From an uncultured Eubacteriales bacterium (GTDB lineage Bacteria; Bacillota; Clostridia; Christensenellales; CAG-138): a stretch of DNA of 6,651 nucleotides. The DNA lies in contig UQOG01000107.1 in NCBI GenBank assembly GCA_900542615.1, positions 1-6,651 of the forward strand, given 5' to 3'. Below, piece by piece: positions 4,204-6,651 of the stretch; positions within the stretch are counted from its first letter, which is position 1, and each line of letters begins with the position of its first letter. The translations under genes were made by a program, and so were the position numbers. The notes under the pieces were generated by a model, which did no database searches, was not told the DNA's origin, and was given only the letters and a program-made list of their open reading frames with translations.

Positions 4204-5538
4204 ATGACAAAGTACACCAATTCCATCGGCGTAAACGTACCGGCATTGCTGCTGCCCCGGCCGGGCGTAGACATGACCAAGTGGGCTGTGGTAGCCTGCG
4301 ATCAGTATACCTCCCAGCCTGCCTATTGGCAGGAGACCGAGGCCATTGTGGGGGACGCTCCCAGCACGCTGCGGATCATGCTGCCCGAATTATATCTGGA
4401 CGGGCCGGACGAAGCGGAGCGGATCGCGTCCATCAACGCCCACATGCAGGGATATATGGACACCGGCGTCCTGGAAAACAAGGGGGAGGGCTTTGCCTAT
4501 GTGCGCCGCACGGTGGATGGCAAGACCCGCCAGGGCCTAATCGTTGCCCTGGACCTGGAGGATTACGACTATACCAAGGGTTCCACCACCCTGATCCGGG
4601 CCACGGAGGGGACGATTGTGGAGCGGATCCCGCCCCGGCTGCGGATCCGAAAGGACGCGCCCCTGGAAATGCCCCACATCCTGGTGCTCATCGACGATCC
4701 GGGCCGCACGGTGATCGAGCCCATTGGCCAGCAGCTGGAGCGGACGGAAAAGCTCTATGACTTCGACCTGATGCAGGGAGGCGGCCACATCGAGGGGTAT
4801 CTGGTAAAGGAGCCGGCCCAGATCCAGGGGGCCATCCAGGCCCTGGAGGCGCTGATCCAGCCGGAAGCCTATCGGGAGAAATACGGCACCGACCAAGCGC
4901 CCCTGCTGTTTGCCATGGGGGATGGCAACCATTCCTTTGCCACCGCCAAGGCCAACTGGGAGCGGATCAAGCAGGAAAAGGGCCTGACCGGCCAGGACGA
5001 GCATCCGGCCCGGTACGCCCTGGTGGAGTTGGAAAACGTCCACGACACAGGCATCATCTTCGAGCCCATCCACCGGGTGATGTTCGGCGTGCCCCAGGAC
5101 GCCCTTTCCTGGCTGCAAGCCAAGCTGGCGGAGCAGAACGGGGATTGCAAGCTGGTAGCCTTCCAGGATCTGGCGGCCGCAAAGGCTGCCGCCGCCAAGG
5201 AGAGCGGCCACGCCCTGCCCTTTGTGACCCAGGCGGGGGCCGGCTATTTGCTGGTACCCCAGCCCGTCGCCCAGCTGGAGGTGGGCACCCTGCAAAACGC
5301 CCTGGACGTAATGCGCACGGCGTTCCCCGATTGCACCATCGACTACATCCACGGGGAAGACGTGGTGCTGGAGCTGGGCAGCAAGCCGGGCAACATGGGC
5401 TTCCTGCTGCCCCCCATGGATAAGAGCGCCTTCTTCCGCACCGTGATCTTCGACGGCGCCCTGCCCCGCAAGACCTTCTCCATGGGCGAGGCCCACGAAA
5501 AACGCTACTATCTGGAGTGCCGCAGCATCGAGGCGTAA
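4204..5538 (+). CDS. DUF1015 family protein, 444 aa
   Basis: The start is the ATG at 4204, preceded by GGAGG seven bases upstream. An in-frame ATG at 4111 lacks a ribosome binding site and would add 31 residues of unlikely sequence. The protein is full length for the family. Visible signatures are the N-terminal WAVVACDQYTSQPAYW at 27-42, the family hallmark MGDGNHSFATAKANWE at 238-253, YALVELENVHDTGIIFEPIHR at 271-291, and the C-terminal LPRKTFSMGEAHEKRYYLE at 420-438. No signal peptide or membrane segment is seen, so it is cytoplasmic. The biochemical function is not established to my knowledge. In many bacteria DUF1015 genes lie beside serine-biosynthesis genes such as serA, so a link to amino-acid metabolism is plausible. 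Here it is transcribed away from an amino-acid importer. Two hairpins separate it from the next rightward gene. Confidence 0.92.
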   Translation: MTKYTNSIGVNVPALLLPRPGVDMTKWAVVACDQYTSQPAYWQETEAIVGDAPSTLRIMLPELYLDGPDEAERIASINAHMQGYMDTGVLENKGEGFAYVRRTVDGKTRQGLIVALDLEDYDYTKGSTTLIRATEGTIVERIPPRLRIRKDAPLEMPHILVLIDDPGRTVIEPIGQQLERTEKLYDFDLMQGGGHIEGYLVKEPAQIQGAIQALEALIQPEAYREKYGTDQAPLLFAMGDGNHSFATAKANWERIKQEKGLTGQDEHPARYALVELENVHDTGIIFEPIHRVMFGVPQDALSWLQAKLAEQNGDCKLVAFQDLAAAKAAAAKESGHALPFVTQAGAGYLLVPQPVAQLEVGTLQNALDVMRTAFPDCTIDYIHGEDVVLELGSKPGNMGFLLPPMDKSAFFRTVIFDGALPRKTFSMGEAHEKRYYLECRSIEA

Positions 5539-5555
5539 CGGCCCGGCCCCAGAAA

Positions 5556-5574
5556 GGGGCGCTGCCCGCGCCCC
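5556..5574 (+). other. GC-rich hairpin shortly after the DUF1015 gene
   Basis: GGGGCGC (5556-5562) and GCGCCCC (5568-5574) form a perfect 7-bp stem with the five-base loop TGCCC, 17 bp past the stop codon. No T run follows. It may protect the mRNA 3' end or assist termination. Confidence 0.4.
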
Positions 5575-5590
5575 GGAACACCCTATCCCC

Positions 5591-5633
5591 AAGGGACCGG
5601 CCGCCCCAGCATACGCCGCGGCGCCGGTCCCTT
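5591..5633 (+). terminator. Possible terminator or attenuator before the AEC gene
   Basis: AAGGGACCGGC (5591-5601) and GCCGGTCCCTT (5623-5633) form a perfect 11-bp stem. Further GCC/GGC pairing is possible inside after a bulged base. Only scattered T bases follow (CTTGCCTTGG), so termination strength is uncertain. It ends 23 bp before the next start codon, so it could also limit read-through into, or translation of, the AEC gene. Confidence 0.45.
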
Positions 5634-5656
5634 GCCTTGGCCCAGGCGAGACGATT

Positions 5657-6595
5657 ATGCAGAGCTTCCTTCATTCCATTTCCGCTGTGCTGGTGATCCT
5701 CCTGCTGGCAGGCACCGGCTATCTCCTGGCCCGGGCGGGCTGGCTCCGCTCCGACCATAAGCCCATGCTGTCCCGGGTTACCATCAACCTGGGCATTCCC
5801 TGCATCTGCATCCATAACATCACCGGGAATTTTACCCGGGCCTCCCTCATCCAGGCCGCGCCCATGCTCCTGGCGCCCCTGGCCGCCAATCTGCTGTCTG
5901 CGGCCCTGTGTATGCTAATCGCCCGGCTCCTGGCCCTGCCCCGAAAACGCTGGGGCGTGTTCGTGGTGATGGCCGCCTTTAGCAACACCATCTTCATCGG
6001 CTTGCCCATGGCCCTGGAGCTATTCGGGGACGGGGCGGTACCCTATGTGATGTGCTATTACCTGATCAATACCGCCCTGTTCCAGACCCTGGGCATCGCC
6101 TGCCTGGAATGGTCCGGCCAGGGGGAGAGCCGCACCAGCCTGCCCCAGATGCTGCTGGGCCTGCTGAAAAAGCCGCCGCTGGTATCCCTGTTCGTTGCCC
6201 TGGCCCTGGTATGGTGGGACATCCCCCTGCCCGGGGCCCTGCAAAGCTATGCCGGCTATGTGGGGGACCTGGTGGCTCCCTTGGGCCTCTTATATACCGG
6301 CCTGGTCATCTATGAGCGCGGCCTCTCCAACCTGCGGCTTCAACGGGGCATCCCCCTTATGCTGCTGCTGCGGTTCGTGGCGGCCCCGGGCCTATGCCTG
6401 GGCTTCTGCCACCTATGGGGGGTGACGGGCCTGGCCCAGGGGGTGTTTACCATGGAATCCGCCCTGCCCACCATGACCCAAAGCGTGGTCATGGCCGGGC
6501 TCCTCGGGGCGGACGAGGATTACGCGGCCCTGGGGGCGGCTGTCTCTACCTTGCTGTCGTTTGTGATGATCCCTCTGGTGATGCTGGCGGTATGA
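5657..6595 (+). CDS. AEC family transporter (auxin efflux carrier-like permease)
   Basis: The 312-residue integral membrane protein has the usual length for bacterial AEC permeases. It has eight to ten hydrophobic segments in two halves (roughly 8-27, 41-55, 67-92, 100-119, 128-150, 173-189, 203-219, 232-252, 262-283 and 291-312). The crossover of the first half, FSNTIFIGLPM at 108-118, has the conserved Asn-x-x-x-x-Gly-x-Pro pattern. The matching part of the second half is MESALPTMTQSVVMAGLLGADEDYA at about 266-290, followed by a terminal helix with MIP. Known family members export or exchange organic acids or amino-acid-related anions (malate, for example). The substrate here is unknown. 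The ribosome binding site is weak (AGGCGAG) compared with other genes here, and no better in-frame start lies upstream. It may be transcribed partly from the DUF1015 promoter, past two hairpins. Confidence 0.92.
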   Translation: MQSFLHSISAVLVILLLAGTGYLLARAGWLRSDHKPMLSRVTINLGIPCICIHNITGNFTRASLIQAAPMLLAPLAANLLSAALCMLIARLLALPRKRWGVFVVMAAFSNTIFIGLPMALELFGDGAVPYVMCYYLINTALFQTLGIACLEWSGQGESRTSLPQMLLGLLKKPPLVSLFVALALVWWDIPLPGALQSYAGYVGDLVAPLGLLYTGLVIYERGLSNLRLQRGIPLMLLLRFVAAPGLCLGFCHLWGVTGLAQGVFTMESALPTMTQSVVMAGLLGADEDYAALGAAVSTLLSFVMIPLVMLAV

Positions 6596-6651
6596 GCCGC
6601 GTTGGCGGGTTGCTCCGGCCGGACGGGGGGGGCGGCGGCGTTTGGCCGGCC
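6596..6651. other. GC-rich tail after the AEC gene
   Basis: No gene is visible. The stretch holds a G8 run (6625-6632), a GGC repeat, and two self-complementary strings, CCGGCCGG (6615-6622) and GGCCGGCC (6644-6651), which could pair with each other around a loop of about 23 nt. Whether this is a terminator cannot be decided because the window ends here. Confidence 0.35.

Noticed and set aside
4537..5592. Open frame of 351 codons on the minus strand
   Set aside because: It is antisense to the DUF1015 gene, with no ribosome binding site and a composition typical of a shadow frame.
5054..5815. Open frame of 253 codons on the minus strand
   Set aside because: It overlaps two well-supported plus-strand genes. 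The translation is Arg/Pro/Gly-rich low complexity.

Overview
The window looks like chromosome from a high-GC member of the Clostridia, of the Oscillospiraceae/Ruminococcaceae type found in gut. The evidence is strong AGGAGG-type ribosome binding sites, a YerC-like TrpR-family protein (a Bacillota family), lipobox lipoproteins, a DUF1015 protein, and GC-rich codon use that leaves long spurious antisense frames open. This is inference from gene content, not a taxonomic match.

Layout. Positions 1-124 hold GC-rich sequence with no convincing gene. Positions 125-682 (+) carry one visibly AT-richer gene for an unrecognised 185-residue protein. Positions 773-3885 (-) form a five-gene cluster, read right to left: a solute-binding lipoprotein, one permease, one ATPase (together a polar amino-acid ABC importer), a TrpR/YerC-type DNA-binding protein, and a small lipoprotein of unknown function. 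A Rho-independent terminator at 725-758 closes the cluster. The genes are tightly packed (10-37 bp gaps), except for a 128-bp gap after the binding-protein gene that contains a strong hairpin. Positions 3886-4203 are a 318-bp divergent intergenic region. It holds a good promoter for the transporter cluster embedded in a long imperfect palindrome, then a weaker candidate promoter and a leader hairpin for the rightward gene. Positions 4204-5538 (+) encode a full-length DUF1015 protein. Positions 5657-6595 (+) encode an AEC-family (auxin efflux carrier-like) permease, after a 118-bp gap with two GC-rich hairpins. The last 56 bases are GC-rich and show no gene.

How the parts may work together. 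The binding protein delivers an amino acid to a transporter built from a permease homodimer and an ATPase dimer. The co-transcribed TrpR-like protein could sense an amino acid and repress its own operon at the palindrome that overlaps the -10 and -35 elements. YerC-type proteins have been linked to histidine regulation in Bacillota (HisR), so histidine is a reasonable but unproven substrate. The divergent DUF1015 gene and the AEC permease may belong to the same amino-acid or organic-acid physiology, but the sequence alone does not show it. I see no clear sign of a wholly new system. The points most worth following are the palindrome/regulator pairing, the appended small lipoprotein, and the compositionally foreign 185-residue protein.
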